Assembly (NCBI GenBank): GCA_017302655.1
Contig: JAFLDE010000004.1
Span: 1-64,000 of the forward strand
Direction: 5' to 3'
DNA length: 64,000 nucleotides
Source: Burkholderiales bacterium
GTDB taxonomy: Bacteria; Pseudomonadota; Gammaproteobacteria; Burkholderiales; Burkholderiaceae_C
The translations under genes were made by a program, and so were the position numbers. The notes under the pieces are model-generated. The model saw nothing but the letters and a program-made list of their open reading frames with translations. It was not told the DNA's origin and did no database searches. Each line of letters opens with the position of its first letter. Positions within the stretch are counted from its first letter, which is position 1. Positions 9,509 to 20,026 of this stretch are shown here, piece after piece.

Positions 9509-12500
9509 TCAGCGCGCCCCTGCGACCTCCACCACACCGCCGCTGCGCCCCACCCCGCGCAGTTCGGGGCGGTACATGTCTTCGGCCATCGGTGCCGGAA
9601 CCGTGAAGCGGCCAGGGCTCACGACGCGCAACAGGTAGTAGATGCTGACCCAGTCCGGCCCCAGTTCGGCGGCGGCCACGTAGCGGTCGTCGCGGAACTC
9701 GCGGTGCTTGACACGCGGATCCATGGCGGCATCTTGCAGTTGCTGGCCGCCGGCCACCATGCGGTCTGCCGCGCCCTGGCTGAGGTTGAGGTTCTCGATC
9801 TCCAGGCCGGCGGGCACGGCGTCGACGATGAGCCCGTCCTTGATGGGAGTCTTGGCCCGCGCCTTCAGGCGCACCATGAGCATCTCGCCCACCTTCAAGG
9901 CGCGGCCGTTGTACGCGCTGCCATCCGTCTCCAGCCAGTCCCGCTGCAGCTCGATGACCTCGTCGCGGAAGGCCGGTGCCTGGGTGGGGAAACCGCTGGT
10001 CTCGACCTCCACGAAGAGCGGCTGGCTGCCGGTGTTCGAAAGCTGCACGCCCTGTGCGAGTCGGCTGGCGGGGAAGCCGCGAATTTCGCTCGTGCGGCTC
10101 TCCAGCGACTGCGTCAGCTCCGCAACCTTCAGCGTGGCGCTCCACGGGCCATCGCGCTTCAGGCCACCCGCAGCCCGCGCCGCCTGCACGAGGGCAACGC
10201 GCTCCTGCGTGCTGGCCCAGCGGCGGTTGCCCAGGCGGTCGGCGGCGTCCATGAGCAATTGCTCGCGCCGCTCGTGCTTGACCTCGTGCCGGTGCAGGAG
10301 TGCATAGCTCATGGCTAGGTCGCGCACCGGGCTGCCGTAGTCGCCCAGCCATTCGTCCCACCACCAGCCGGTCCACCAGCCGCGGCGCTCCTTGGGCAGG
10401 ATGCCGTACGGGCGTTGCATGGCGTCGTTCAAGGCTTCCATCGCGCGCCGCTCGTCGCCCATCAGCTTCAAGGCCAGCGCCAGATGCACCAGAGGCAAGG
10501 GAGAGCGGGCACGCTCGCGCACGCTGTCGTGCAGGTAGCGCAGCGTGGACAAAGGCGCCTTCTGCTCGCGCGCCAGTTGGTAGCCGATGTGGGCCAGTTC
10601 GGCAAAGCGGCGGTGCGAGTCGCGCATCAGCTCGTAGTCGCGCCATTCGAAGTTTGGCGTCGGGCCGCTGGCGTTCACCGAACGCGGCAGGGTGGGGAAG
10701 CGGTTGGGTGCCTGCGCCAGCTCGCCCTGCATCCACTGCACGCTGCGCTGGTGCAGGGCCTCGGGCACGGCGAAGCCGGCCGCTTTGGCGTCCTGCAGAA
10801 AGCCGAGCACGTAAGCGGCCAGGTAGCTCTCGTATTGCGTGCCATTGCCCCAGAGCGTGTAGCCGCCGTTGCTGAGCTGCATGCCGGCGATGCGCCCCAG
10901 CGCGCCGGACACACGCTGCTGGCGCTCGGCCAAGCTGACCGGCTTCAGGCCCCAGGCCTGAGCCGCCGCTTCATCAACGAACAGGTAGGGGTAGGCGCCG
11001 CTGGTGGTTTGCTCCAGGCAGCCGTAGGGGTAGTCGAGCAGACCTTGCACCAAGGCCTTGATGTTGAGCGGCGGTGCGTCGCTGACGGCCAGGGACACCT
11101 GACTGCTGGCGGGGTGGAAGCGTTGCGCCCAGGCGGCTTCCAGCTTCAAGGATTCGCCGGGCATGACGCGCATGCGCCGGCCATCGCGTTCGGCGGCATA
11201 GGGTGGTTGCACCTGCAGCCAGCTTTCGCGCTTGAGCTTCAAGCCCGCGCTGCTCTGCACGCTCAGGGTGAGCTTGGCCAGTCCGTAGGGCCCCACCGTG
11301 TCCAAGGGCCAGCGCAGGATCTGTCGTTGCTGGTCGACCAGCTTCGCGGTCTGCGCCTTGCCGCCCACGCGCAGCGGCGCTTCGCCATTCAGGCTGACCG
11401 TCACGGACTGCACGGTGCCGCTGAGGTTGGTGAGGTCAAGCGCCACCTGCGCGCTGTCGCCCGGCGCGATGAAGCGAGGCATGCTCAATTCGGCCACCAG
11501 CGGCGCAGCCACGGTCATCTCGGCCTCGGCCTTCGCATAGCGCGCGCCCGAGCCGGCCACCGCCATCAGGCGCAGCTGGCCGTTGAAGTCGGGCAGGTTC
11601 AGCAGGACTGTGGCTTCGCCCTGGGCATTGAAGGCCACGGGCCCGCTGAAGAGGTCGACCAGCTTGACCTTCTGCGGCAGGCTTTGCGTGTCGCGCTTGG
11701 CGGCGTCGCCCCCCCAACGCATGCGGGCCAGTTCACCGTCCATCTTCTCGATGAGGCGACCGTACATGTCCAGCCATTCGGCGCCGAATCGCTGCTTGCC
11801 GAAGAAGAAGTCCAGCGGGTCGGGACTGGCGTAGCGGGTGATGTTGAGGATGCCCACATCCACCGCGCTGAGCGTCACCCAGTCACCTGCCTTGGCGCCT
11901 TCCATCTTCAGCTTCACCGCCACGCGCTTCTCGGGCTCGCTCTTGGCGGGCGCCTGCAGGTTGAGCCTGAGCGCGCGCTCCTTGCGATCCAAGGGCAGGT
12001 GCAGCAGGCCCACGGCGCGGGCAGGAGTCACCCGGTCCCCCTGGCTGCCGGGACGGAAGGCGGTGACGGTGGCGTAGAGGTCGTGGCGCGCCCAGTCGGC
12101 CCCCTCCCCTACCGGGATGCTCAGCGTCTCGCCCGCAGCCTTCACGGACAGGCGCTGGACCCAGAGCAGCTTGGCGCCGCTTTGCACGGTGACGAGGGCC
12201 TCGCCGTCGTGCGGCGGCTCCAGGCGCAGCTTGGCCGTTTGCCCGGCCTTGAACGGCGCCCCTTCCACCCAGGCCAGCTTGACGCGGTCTGGCCGGTTGC
12301 CGATGCGTTCGGCCTCCTGCGCGCCCCAGCCGGCGTAGAAGCGATAGCGCGCGGCCAGACCGGTCTGTGGGTCGCGCACTTCCAGCAGGTAGCGGCCCCA
12401 GCTCACCGGGAAGGCCAGCGCGGTACGGGTGGCGGCAGCGTTCACCGTCTGCTCGTGCTGCAAGGCCTCGGTCTCCACAAAGCCGCTTTGCCAACCGCGG

Positions 12501-14653
12501 TGTTCGTCGAAGCGCCAGTGGTACTGGCGGTCCTCGCGCAGCAGGCGCAGCTTCAGGCCGGCCAAGGGCTGAGCCTCGCCCCGGGCATTGACGCGGATGA
12601 GCTCGAACGCGGCCTTCCCGCCTTCCTGCGCCACGTCGCGGTCGAACAGCGGGCGCAGGCCCACCATCGCTGCGGCGGGCCAGAGCGTGCGCTCGATGGA
12701 GCGCACCACCGGCCGGCCGCCCGACTCCAGCAGGCTGAAGCTGCCGGTGACGCGCATCGGGCTGGCGGCTTGCTCGGGCTTGGGCAGGGTCACGCGGGCC
12801 TGGCCGGCGTCGCTGAGCTGCGTGTCGGCCACCTGGGCGCGGCTGCGCTTGCCGTCATCGGCCACATCGCCGAAGTAGAAGCCGGGCCATTGGCGGGGGA
12901 GCGCCTCGCGCTGGCGCTCGCTGGCCGCCTGCACGCTGAGTGCGTTGCCGGCGGCTGGGGCACCGTACAGGTAGTCGCCCTGCACGCTCACTTCAAAGGC
13001 GTCCTCGGCGCCGAGCGTGTCGGTGGCCGTGAGCTGCAGCTTCATGCGCTCGGGCAGGAATTCCTCGACCTGGAAGCGCCAGACGGTGGTGGGCTCCTTG
13101 CTGGCCGGGTCATGGCGCAGTTCCAGCGTCCAGGTGCCAGTGGCGGCGTCGGCCGACAGAGCCACGAGATGCTGCAAGTAGCTGGCACCCAGCTTGGCTT
13201 GTGGGTCAGCCAGCCAGGTTTCCTGTGTCACGGTCTTGCCGTCGGGTTGCTTGAGCGTGGCCTGGATGGGTTGGTTCGGCAGCAGCCCACCGTCGGCATC
13301 GCGCAGCAGCACCGAGACGGTGAAGGACTCGCCCGGACGATACAGGTCGCGCCCAGCGTAGGCGAACAGCCGCACGTTGCGCGACGGGAAGCCCTGGATG
13401 TCGAACTCGCTCAAGTCCAGGCCGGCCTCGCGCAGGCGCAGCGGGGTGATCTCCTGCCCACGCCGCGCCAGCGCCAGCACGGCGTCCTTGGGCACGGCTG
13501 CAAAGCGGGCATGACCGTCGCCGTCGCTCTCCTGCGCAGCGCGCACGCGGCCGTGGGCGTCGAGCAGCTCCACGCGCACCCCGGTCAGCGCCCTGCCGCT
13601 CTTCAAGGAGGTGGCAAAGGCGCTCAGGGCGCTGCCTTGCCGCTGCAACTGCAGGCCGATGTCGCTGACGTAGAAGTGCGCGACCTCGTAGCCCTCGGCG
13701 AAGCGGCCGGGCCGGCTCATCACCGCGATGTAGGCGCCGCTGTCCTGCAGTTCCCGGATTTGCTCCACCGGCAAAAAGCTGGTCTTTCGCTGGCCGTCGT
13801 GGGCGCCGGTTGGGTAGCGCGCCAGGTGGACGGGTTCGGCATACGCCTTCCAGCGGTCGAGCTGCCAGGCATCGGTGCGGCCTTGAAGGCGCGATGTGCC
13901 CCAGCCATCGCCGTAATACTCGCCTTCTTCGTCGTCCTCAGTGGACTGGGAACGGCCTCCAGCCAGGCGCTCCAAGAAGCGCGGCAGTTTGTCGGGCGAC
14001 ACACGCAGGAACTGCACATCGACCTCGGGCACCGCCACGGTGACGATGGGCAGGCCACCGTTCTGCCCGGCCGGCAGCACGATGCCGCGGCTGGCAAAGA
14101 AGAAAGCCGGCGGCAGCGCATTCGTGGCCAGTTCGCACGGCACGGTCCCTGGCAGGGCCTCGCCGTCGACCGACTTCAAGCCTTCCAGCAACTCGACGCG
14201 GTAGCGCCGCTGCGGTTGCACGTTGGTGAAGTGCACATGGCGGGCGTCGTCCTCGAGGACCCAATGGCCTTGAACCAGCTTGCCTGAAGGCAGCGGCGCC
14301 GAAGCCGCACCGGGAGGGGGCTTGGCGGCCTGCGCCCCCTGCTCTTGGCCCGGGCGGCCCGCCGCATCGCCCAGATCCACGACGCGAAGCAGCCGGTCCA
14401 GTTCGCCCCGGCCTGCGTCGACCGGCTGGCTGAAGCTCAGCCGCAAAGCCACTTGCTGTTCGACCACCGTGGCTGAGCAGCCCATCAGTCGGTAGGGGCC
14501 GTCCAAGGGGGCGTCGGTCGATCCTTGGGCCTGAATCAAAGCCGGAGTGGGACGCGCTTCACCGCGCGCTTCCACAAAGCGCAGTCCCACGACGGCGCCC
14601 ACCAAGCCCGCCACCAAGCCCAATGCCGCCAGCGCCTGCTTGCCACCACCCAT
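9509..14653 (-). CDS. bacterial alpha-2-macroglobulin family protein
   Basis: A protein of about 1,714 residues with one N-terminal membrane anchor (about 5-25), so it is probably held in the inner membrane facing the periplasm. It is a chain of macroglobulin beta-domains. The thioester motif C-L-E-Q (about residues 1212-1215, in YPYGCLEQTTSG) is intact, followed by the helical thioester domain and a C-terminal receptor-like beta-domain. Such proteins are thought to trap attacking proteases and protect a damaged envelope. They are often paired with penicillin-binding protein 1C; no pbpC is here. The ATG at 14653 has GGGAG at good spacing; an ATG at 14659 is too close to it. Confidence 0.93.
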   Translation of the reverse strand: MGGGKQALAALGLVAGLVGAVVGLRFVEARGEARPTPALIQAQGSTDAPLDGPYRLMGCSATVVEQQVALRLSFSQPVDAGRGELDRLLRVVDLGDAAGRPGQEQGAQAAKPPPGAASAPLPSGKLVQGHWVLEDDARHVHFTNVQPQRRYRVELLEGLKSVDGEALPGTVPCELATNALPPAFFFASRGIVLPAGQNGGLPIVTVAVPEVDVQFLRVSPDKLPRFLERLAGGRSQSTEDDEEGEYYGDGWGTSRLQGRTDAWQLDRWKAYAEPVHLARYPTGAHDGQRKTSFLPVEQIRELQDSGAYIAVMSRPGRFAEGYEVAHFYVSDIGLQLQRQGSALSAFATSLKSGRALTGVRVELLDAHGRVRAAQESDGDGHARFAAVPKDAVLALARRGQEITPLRLREAGLDLSEFDIQGFPSRNVRLFAYAGRDLYRPGESFTVSVLLRDADGGLLPNQPIQATLKQPDGKTVTQETWLADPQAKLGASYLQHLVALSADAATGTWTLELRHDPASKEPTTVWRFQVEEFLPERMKLQLTATDTLGAEDAFEVSVQGDYLYGAPAAGNALSVQAASERQREALPRQWPGFYFGDVADDGKRSRAQVADTQLSDAGQARVTLPKPEQAASPMRVTGSFSLLESGGRPVVRSIERTLWPAAAMVGLRPLFDRDVAQEGGKAAFELIRVNARGEAQPLAGLKLRLLREDRQYHWRFDEHRGWQSGFVETEALQHEQTVNAAATRTALAFPVSWGRYLLEVRDPQTGLAARYRFYAGWGAQEAERIGNRPDRVKLAWVEGAPFKAGQTAKLRLEPPHDGEALVTVQSGAKLLWVQRLSVKAAGETLSIPVGEGADWARHDLYATVTAFRPGSQGDRVTPARAVGLLHLPLDRKERALRLNLQAPAKSEPEKRVAVKLKMEGAKAGDWVTLSAVDVGILNITRYASPDPLDFFFGKQRFGAEWLDMYGRLIEKMDGELARMRWGGDAAKRDTQSLPQKVKLVDLFSGPVAFNAQGEATVLLNLPDFNGQLRLMAVAGSGARYAKAEAEMTVAAPLVAELSMPRFIAPGDSAQVALDLTNLSGTVQSVTVSLNGEAPLRVGGKAQTAKLVDQQRQILRWPLDTVGPYGLAKLTLSVQSSAGLKLKRESWLQVQPPYAAERDGRRMRVMPGESLKLEAAWAQRFHPASSQVSLAVSDAPPLNIKALVQGLLDYPYGCLEQTTSGAYPYLFVDEAAAQAWGLKPVSLAERQQRVSGALGRIAGMQLSNGGYTLWGNGTQYESYLAAYVLGFLQDAKAAGFAVPEALHQRSVQWMQGELAQAPNRFPTLPRSVNASGPTPNFEWRDYELMRDSHRRFAELAHIGYQLAREQKAPLSTLRYLHDSVRERARSPLPLVHLALALKLMGDERRAMEALNDAMQRPYGILPKERRGWWTGWWWDEWLGDYGSPVRDLAMSYALLHRHEVKHERREQLLMDAADRLGNRRWASTQERVALVQAARAAGGLKRDGPWSATLKVAELTQSLESRTSEIRGFPASRLAQGVQLSNTGSQPLFVEVETSGFPTQAPAFRDEVIELQRDWLETDGSAYNGRALKVGEMLMVRLKARAKTPIKDGLIVDAVPAGLEIENLNLSQGAADRMVAGGQQLQDAAMDPRVKHREFRDDRYVAAAELGPDWVSIYYLLRVVSPGRFTVPAPMAEDMYRPELRGVGRSGGVVEVAGAR

Positions 14654-14764
14654 GCCCATCTCCCTGGAATCGCTGGGCCCATTGTGGTGGGCGGCGCTCA
14701 GGGGCGTCGGGGCTGGTTTGCCCGGCCCCGAGAACGAGGGCGGTCAGGCGAATCGCCCAAGAGC

Positions 14765-14787
14765 AAGGGCGGCCCGAAGCCGCCCTT
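14765..14787 (-). terminator. GC-rich hairpin after aceA
   Basis: A perfect 9 bp stem (AAGGGCGGC with GCCGCCCTT) around a 5-base loop. Read on the minus strand, the loop is of the stable UUCG type. It lies between the aceA stop and the alpha-2-macroglobulin start, so it probably ends aceA transcription. There is no clear U-run on the minus strand, so factor-independent strength is uncertain. Confidence 0.5.
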
Positions 14788-14886
14788 GTTTCTAGAGCCT
14801 GCGAGGCTCATGCCAGCCGCCGCGAGACGGCGGCCGTCCTTCGCAAGGGGTCGGACAGCCCGCACAGGGCTGTCCTCGCTCCTTGC

Positions 14887-16188
14887 TCAGTGATGCGTAC
14901 CGTCCATGAACTGCTCGTCTTCGGTCGAGCCCTTCAGCGCGGCGGTCGAGGCATTGGCTTCGATGGTCGTGGTGACTGCATCGAAGTAACCGGTGCCCAC
15001 TTCGCGCTGGTGCTTCACCGCGGTGAAGCCGCGCTCGGCGGCGGCGAACTCGGCTTCCTGCAGCTCCACGAAGGCGCTCATCTGGTTACGGGCGTAGCCG
15101 TAGGCCAGGTTGAACATGCTGTAGTTGAGGCTGTGGAAGCCGGCCAGGGTGATGAACTGGAACTTGTAGCCCATGGCGCCCAGTTCGCGCTGGAACTTGG
15201 CGATGGTGGCGTCGTCCAGGTTCTTCTTCCAGTTGAACGAAGGCGAGCAGTTGTAGGCCAGCAGCTTGCCCGGGAACTTGGCGTGGATGGCTTCGGCAAA
15301 GGCCTTGGCGAAGGCCAGGTCGGGCTTGCCGGTCTCGCACCACACCAGGTCGGCGTAGGGCGCGTAGGCGAGGCCGCGGCTGATGGCCTGGTCGATGCCG
15401 TTCTTCGTGCGGTAGAAGCCTTCGACGGTGCGCTCGCCGGTGCAGAAGGGCTTGTCGTTGTCGTCGATGTCGCTGGTGACCAGGTCACCGGCTTCGGCAT
15501 CGGTACGGGCCACCAGCAAGGTGGGTACGCCCAGAGTGTCGGCGGCCAGACGGGCGGCCACCAATTTGGCCACCGCCTCGCGGGTAGGCACCAGCACCTT
15601 GCCGCCCATGTGGCCGCACTTCTTGGCGCTGGCCAACTGGTCTTCGAAGTGCACGCCGGCGGCACCGGCCTCGATCATGGCCTTCATCAGTTCGAAGGCA
15701 TTGAGCACGCCGCCGAAGCCCGCTTCAGCATCCGCCACGATCGGGGCGAAGAAGTCGATGTCGCCCTTCCCTTCGGCCCACTGGATCTCGTCGGCGCGCT
15801 TGAACGTGGCGTTGATCTTCTTCACGACCTTGGGCACCGAGTCCACGCTGTACAGGGACTGGTCGGGGTACATCTCGCCGTTGCTGTTGGCGTCGCCCGC
15901 CACTTGCCAGCCCGACAGGTAGATGGCCTTCAGGCCGGCCTTGACCTGCTGCATGGCCTGGTTGCCGGTCAGCGCGCCCAGCGCGTTGACGAAAGGCTCG
16001 GTGTTGACCAGATTCCACAGCTTTTCGGCACCGCGCTTGGCGTAGGTGTGCTCGGGCTGGATGGAACCGCGCAGGCGCACCACGTCGGCGGCGGTGTAGC
16101 CACGCTGGATGCCGCTCCAGCGCGGGTTTTCAGCCCACTCCTTTTCGAGCGCGGCGATCTGCTGTTCACGGGTGAGACGCTGGGTCAT
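14887..16188 (-). CDS. aceA: isocitrate lyase
   Basis: A 433-residue cytoplasmic enzyme of the glyoxylate shunt that cleaves isocitrate to glyoxylate and succinate. The catalytic loop [11 protein letters not shown] carries the active-site Cys191 of the family signature K-K-C-G-H. Length and N-terminus ([18 protein letters not shown]) match bacterial AceA. The ATG at 16188 was chosen over an upstream ATG at 16236 because MTQR is the conserved start. The AT-rich stretch upstream (about 16260-16400) probably holds its promoter. Malate synthase is not adjacent. Confidence 0.97.
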   Translation of the reverse strand: MTQRLTREQQIAALEKEWAENPRWSGIQRGYTAADVVRLRGSIQPEHTYAKRGAEKLWNLVNTEPFVNALGALTGNQAMQQVKAGLKAIYLSGWQVAGDANSNGEMYPDQSLYSVDSVPKVVKKINATFKRADEIQWAEGKGDIDFFAPIVADAEAGFGGVLNAFELMKAMIEAGAAGVHFEDQLASAKKCGHMGGKVLVPTREAVAKLVAARLAADTLGVPTLLVARTDAEAGDLVTSDIDDNDKPFCTGERTVEGFYRTKNGIDQAISRGLAYAPYADLVWCETGKPDLAFAKAFAEAIHAKFPGKLLAYNCSPSFNWKKNLDDATIAKFQRELGAMGYKFQFITLAGFHSLNYSMFNLAYGYARNQMSAFVELQEAEFAAAERGFTAVKHQREVGTGYFDAVTTTIEANASTAALKGSTEDEQFMDGTHH

Positions 16189-16426
16189 GGTCAAGCTCCT
16201 TGGGGGTGAAGGTGAATCGGAAACCGGATGGCTCAAAGCCTAAGCACCCCGGCTTGCGAAAGCTTGACAAATGGAGAGCGAGCTCTAGAACTTTTAGTTG
16301 TTGTGAATCAGTAGGTTATGGATATGCTTCCACAATATGGATGCCTTGTTTTCATAACAAGAAAAATTGCTGCGGCGCAATTCGCACACAGTTCACTATT
16401 TGGAATGCAAATTCCGAACTGCGGAA
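16189..16426. promoter_or_regulatory. AT-rich intergenic region upstream of aceA
   Basis: This 238-base gap is clearly lower in GC than its surroundings, especially 16262-16420, and holds no gene. It sits directly upstream of aceA and is the natural place for its promoter and acetate- or growth-dependent control. An inverted pair TTGGAAT...ATTCCGAA lies near 16400-16418. No confident -35/-10 pair could be assigned. Confidence 0.4.
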
Positions 16427-17029
16427 TCAGAGGCCGCCCACGAAGTAGCGCTTCAGACCGGCCAAGATCATCTCCACCGCAATCGCGGTGAGCACCAGGC
16501 CCATCAGCTTCTCCAGAGCGCTGACCACCTGGTCGCCGACCAGGCGCCGAATCCTTTCGGCCCCAAGCAACAACGCACCACTCACCCACATGGCCACGGC
16601 CAGCGCGGCGATCCATTCCCAAATGCGCTCCGGCTGGCGCGAGGCCAGCAGCAGCACGGTGGCCATCGCCGAGGGGCCGGCCAGCAAGGGCACGGCCAGC
16701 GGGAAGATGAAGGGCTCCTTGCCGGGCGCAACGCCATAGACGCTCTCGCCCTGCTGGGAAAAGATCATGCGGATGGCGACCATCAGCAGGATCACCCCGC
16801 CGGCGACTTCCAGCGAGCGCTCCGACAGGTGCATGACGCGCAGAAAGGCCTCGCCGCCGAACATGAAGGCCAGCAGCACCAGGAAAGCCAGCGAGACCTC
16901 GCGCATGGCCACGCGCTTGCGCCGCTCCTTGGGCACCTCGCGCATGATCGGAATGAAGATCGGCAGACTGCCCAGCGGGTCCAGCACCAGCAGCAGCAGG
17001 ATGAGCGCGGAGAGGAAGGTATGGTCCAT
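16427..17029 (-). CDS. MarC family membrane protein
   Basis: A 200-residue inner-membrane protein with six hydrophobic segments. The opening FLSALILLLLVLDPLGSLPIF and the middle block FPLAVPLLAGPSAMATVLLLAS are hallmarks of MarC/UPF0056. The function of the family is not established; the old link to multiple antibiotic resistance was not upheld. The ATG at 17029 lies 27 bp from the divergent acetyltransferase start, so the two share a very short promoter gap. Confidence 0.9.
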   Translation of the reverse strand: MDHTFLSALILLLLVLDPLGSLPIFIPIMREVPKERRKRVAMREVSLAFLVLLAFMFGGEAFLRVMHLSERSLEVAGGVILLMVAIRMIFSQQGESVYGVAPGKEPFIFPLAVPLLAGPSAMATVLLLASRQPERIWEWIAALAVAMWVSGALLLGAERIRRLVGDQVVSALEKLMGLVLTAIAVEMILAGLKRYFVGGL

Positions 17030-17056
17030 GCCGCATCCTGACCGCCTTGCCCCGCC

Positions 17057-17611
17057 ATGACCATCCTGGAAACCGCCCGGCTTCGCCTGGAACCCTGCAG
17101 CCCCGAACACCTGGAGGGCCTGCACGCCATGAACCGGCTGCCGGAGGTGATGCGTTACATCGGCAACGGGGAGCCCGAGACCCTGGAAGGCACGCAGCTG
17201 ATGATCGAGCGTGTCCGGCAGCGCTGGCGGCACTTCGGCTACTCGTGGTGGAGCTTCATCGACCGAGCCAGCGGCCGTGTGGCCGGCGCGGGAGCCGTGC
17301 AGCACCTGCGGCGAGAAGCCGAGCCCCCGGACGATCTGGACCGACTGCGTGATCAGCCCTTGGAGCTGGGTTGGCGCCTGCATCCTGACTTCTGGCGTCA
17401 AGGCTTGGCCAGCGAAGCCGCCCAACGCATGGCCCGCTTCGCCTTCGAACCACTCGGCGCACCACGCCTGCTTGCGGTACGACACCCGGACAACCTCGCC
17501 TCTGGCCGCGTGATGGACCGATTGGGCATGTGCTACCTCGGCCTGGACACCTGGTACGGCGCGCCGTTGGCCACCCATGGCATCGAGCGAGACGCCTGGC
17601 TCGCTCGCTGA
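17057..17611 (+). CDS. GNAT family N-acetyltransferase, RimJ/RimL-like
   Basis: A 184-residue acetyltransferase. The N-terminus ETARLRLEPCSPEHLEGL and the block LGWRLHPDFWRQGLASEAAQRMARFAFE are typical of the RimJ/RimL group; the latter contains the acetyl-CoA binding loop RQGLASEA. Targets in this group range from ribosomal protein N-termini to small molecules, so the substrate is unknown. It is followed 11 bp later by an Lrp/AsnC regulator, possibly co-transcribed. Confidence 0.85.
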   Translation: MTILETARLRLEPCSPEHLEGLHAMNRLPEVMRYIGNGEPETLEGTQLMIERVRQRWRHFGYSWWSFIDRASGRVAGAGAVQHLRREAEPPDDLDRLRDQPLELGWRLHPDFWRQGLASEAAQRMARFAFEPLGAPRLLAVRHPDNLASGRVMDRLGMCYLGLDTWYGAPLATHGIERDAWLAR

Positions 17612-17622
17612 TACTCCTGCGC

Positions 17623-18096
17623 ATGGAATCTCACAAGCTCGACGCCATCGACTGCCGCATCTTGGAGGTGCTGCAACGTGACGGACGCATCTCCAACGTC
17701 GACCTGGCGGCGGAGATCCAGCTCAGCGCCCCGCAATGCTTCCGCCGCGTGCGTGCGCTGGAAGAGCGCGGTGTCATCCAGGGCTACCGCGCCCAGGTAC
17801 GCCCAGAGGCCCTGGGGCTGAGCGTGACCGCCTTCGTCAGCCTGAGCATTGCCGCCAGCGCGCCGCCCAAGCTGGCGCTGCTGGAACAGCAGCTGCGAGA
17901 CCTGCCCGAAGTGCTGGAACTGCACCGCGTGAGCGGCGGCAGCGACTACCTGGCCAAGGTGGTCGCACAGGACCTGCGTGCACTGGGTAGCCTGCTCACC
18001 GAGCGCCTGCTGCAGATCGAGGGCGTGGGCGACGTGCAGTCGGCCATTGCGTTGAACACCTTGAAGGCCACCGCCGCACTGCCGGTGCCGCGCTGA
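17623..18096 (+). CDS. Lrp/AsnC family transcriptional regulator
   Basis: A 157-residue regulator. The N-terminal helix-turn-helix (LDAIDCRILEVLQRDGRISNVDLA, then LSAPQCFRRVRALEERGVI) is the Lrp type. The C-terminal RAM ligand domain includes HRVSGGSDYLAKVV. These proteins form octamers and sense amino acids. The ATG at 17623 gives the conserved start; the frame is open further upstream but overlaps the acetyltransferase gene. The regulated gene is unknown; the neighbouring acetyltransferase is a candidate. Confidence 0.92.
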   Translation: MESHKLDAIDCRILEVLQRDGRISNVDLAAEIQLSAPQCFRRVRALEERGVIQGYRAQVRPEALGLSVTAFVSLSIAASAPPKLALLEQQLRDLPEVLELHRVSGGSDYLAKVVAQDLRALGSLLTERLLQIEGVGDVQSAIALNTLKATAALPVPR

Positions 18097-18111
18097 CACA
18101 TCCGCCGGCGT

Positions 18112-19056
18112 TCAGCCTCGTGGGTGGTGTTGCTCGACGAGGCTGCGCAGGCGCTCGCGCGCCACATGGGTGTAGATCTGCGTGGTGCTGAGGTCAGCGT
18201 GCCCGAGCAAGAGCTGCACGCTGCGCAGATCGGCCCCATGATTCAGCAGGTGGGTGGCAAAGGCGTGCCGAAGGGTGTGCGGGCTGAGCGAACGCTGGAT
18301 GCCCGCGAGCCGCGCATAGCGCTTGATGAGTCGCCAGAACACCTCCCGCCGCATCGGCCCACCCCGATTCGAGACGAACAGCAGCGAGGACGCCGCACCG
18401 GCGGCACCAGGCGGCGCACCCGAGCGGCCCTTCGGCCCTGCCAGCAATTCGGCCCGGGCGCCGGCCAAGTAGCGCTGCAAGGCTTCACCGGCCGCCTCGC
18501 CCAGCGGCACCAATCGCTCCTTGTCCCCTTTGCCTTGCACCCGCACCAAGCCGTCACGGAGATTCAGACCCACCGAGGGCAGGTTGACCAGCTCCGACAC
18601 CCGCAGGCCGGTGGCGTAGAGCAGTTCCAACATGGCGCGGTCACGCACGCCTTCTGGGGTGTCGTGGGCAGGCGCGGCCAACAGCGCGTCCACCTGCGCC
18701 TCGCTCAGGGTCTTGGGCACGCGAAGCGCCTGTCGGGCATTGAGCAGGCGCAGGGTCGGATCCTGCGCCAGCCGTCCTTCGCGCAAGGCCCAGCGGTAAT
18801 AGCGCTTGAAGCTGGACAGGCGCCGGTTCGCGCTGCTGGCCTTGCTGCCGGCATGGCGCGCCGCAGCGTAGGCCAACAGATCGGACTCGCGAGCGGCATC
18901 CAGCGCACGCCCGCCCTCTGCGAGGAAGGCGGCGAGGCCCTTCAGGTCACGTGCATACGCGCTGCGGGTGTTCTCGCTGAGTCCCTCTTCCAGCCACAGC
19001 GCGCGCGTGAAGCGCGCGATGGCTTGTTCACTCTCGTCGCGGGCAGGCTCAGTCAA
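18112..19056 (-). CDS. xerD: site-specific tyrosine recombinase XerD
   Basis: A 314-residue recombinase that, with XerC, resolves chromosome dimers at dif. The six catalytic residues of tyrosine recombinases are all present: Arg152, Lys176, His260, Arg263, His286 and the nucleophile Tyr295 (TTQIYTHV). A Gly/Ala-rich insert at about 205-225 is slightly unusual. The start overlaps the end of the upstream Bug gene by 8 bp. The sequence favours XerD over XerC, but no dif site was identified here. Confidence 0.93.
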   Translation of the reverse strand: MTEPARDESEQAIARFTRALWLEEGLSENTRSAYARDLKGLAAFLAEGGRALDAARESDLLAYAAARHAGSKASSANRRLSSFKRYYRWALREGRLAQDPTLRLLNARQALRVPKTLSEAQVDALLAAPAHDTPEGVRDRAMLELLYATGLRVSELVNLPSVGLNLRDGLVRVQGKGDKERLVPLGEAAGEALQRYLAGARAELLAGPKGRSGAPPGAAGAASSLLFVSNRGGPMRREVFWRLIKRYARLAGIQRSLSPHTLRHAFATHLLNHGADLRSVQLLLGHADLSTTQIYTHVARERLRSLVEQHHPRG

Positions 19057-20026
19057 GCTTCAGCTTCTGCTGCGCCACAACCTTCTGGTACACGGCCAAC
19101 TCGGCCGCCACTTGCTGACCGAAATCGGCGGGGCTGTTCAACACAAGCAGCGAGCCGGTGTCCTCGATGCGCTTCTTGACCTCCGGAAGTTCGGCGGTCT
19201 TCTTGGCGGCGGTGTGCAGGCGCTGCACCACCTCGGCACTCAGGCCCTTGGGGCCGTGGAAGCCGTAGTAGGCCATGCGGTTCACCGGCTCGAGACCGAG
19301 TTCCGCAAAGGTCGGCACATTCGGCAGTTGAGCGAGCCGCTGCGGCGCTGCGACGACGATTGGGATGAGCCGCCCGTCCTTGATGAAGGGCATGGCCGAC
19401 GGCAGGTTGTCAAAGATGATGGGCACTTGGCCGGCCACCGTGTCTTGCAGCGCCGGCCCGGCGCCGCGGTAGGGGATGTGCACGATGAAGGCGCCAGTCA
19501 GGCTCTTGAAGAGCTCCGTTTGCAGGTGCCCGATGCCGCCGGTGCCCGAGCTGGCGTAGTTGTAGTGGCCGGGGCGCTTCTTGATCTCGGCCAAGAAGCC
19601 CTTGTAGTCGCGCGCCGGGAAGCTGGGATGCACGGCAATCACGTTCGGCGTGGCCGCGATGTTGATGATCGGCGTGAAGTCGGTGAGCGGGTTGTAGGCA
19701 ATCTTCGGGTTGATCGCCGGATTGGCCGCCGTGGTGCTGACCGTGGCCATGCCGATGGTGTAGCCATCTGGGGCGGCGCGAACGATCTCGGTGGCACCGA
19801 GCACCCCGCCGCCACCGGCCCGGTTGTCCACCACCAGCGTCTGGCCCAAGGCCGCCTGGATGCGCTCGGCCATCACGCGGGCAATGATGTCGGTGGTGCC
19901 GCCCGGTGCGAAGGGCACGATGAGCCGCACCGGCTTGGCCGGGTAGGCCTGCGCCAGCGCAGACATAGGGAAGGCGGTGGCGGCAGCGCCGCTCGAAAGG
20001 CACTTCAGCAGGTGACGGCGGTCCAT
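19049..20026 (-). CDS. Bug family tripartite tricarboxylate transporter substrate-binding protein
   Basis: A 325-residue periplasmic binding protein. A twin-arginine-like signal ([25 protein letters not shown]) precedes the conserved Bug start [23 protein letters not shown]. The block [24 protein letters not shown] is also typical. Such proteins capture carboxylates or aromatic acids; Burkholderiales carry many without adjacent TctA/TctB genes, as here. Its stop overlaps the xerD start, so the two may share a transcript. Confidence 0.93.
   Translation of the reverse strand: MDRRHLLKCLSSGAAATAFPMSALAQAYPAKPVRLIVPFAPGGTTDIIARVMAERIQAALGQTLVVDNRAGGGGVLGATEIVRAAPDGYTIGMATVSTTAANPAINPKIAYNPLTDFTPIINIAATPNVIAVHPSFPARDYKGFLAEIKKRPGHYNYASSGTGGIGHLQTELFKSLTGAFIVHIPYRGAGPALQDTVAGQVPIIFDNLPSAMPFIKDGRLIPIVVAAPQRLAQLPNVPTFAELGLEPVNRMAYYGFHGPKGLSAEVVQRLHTAAKKTAELPEVKKRIEDTGSLLVLNSPADFGQQVAAELAVYQKVVAQQKLKLD

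Noticed and set aside
10415-14287. A 1,290-codon open frame on the plus strand
   Set aside because: It is the antisense shadow of the alpha-2-macroglobulin gene in high-GC DNA; its translation is low-complexity (His, Gln, Ala, Gly) with no domain.
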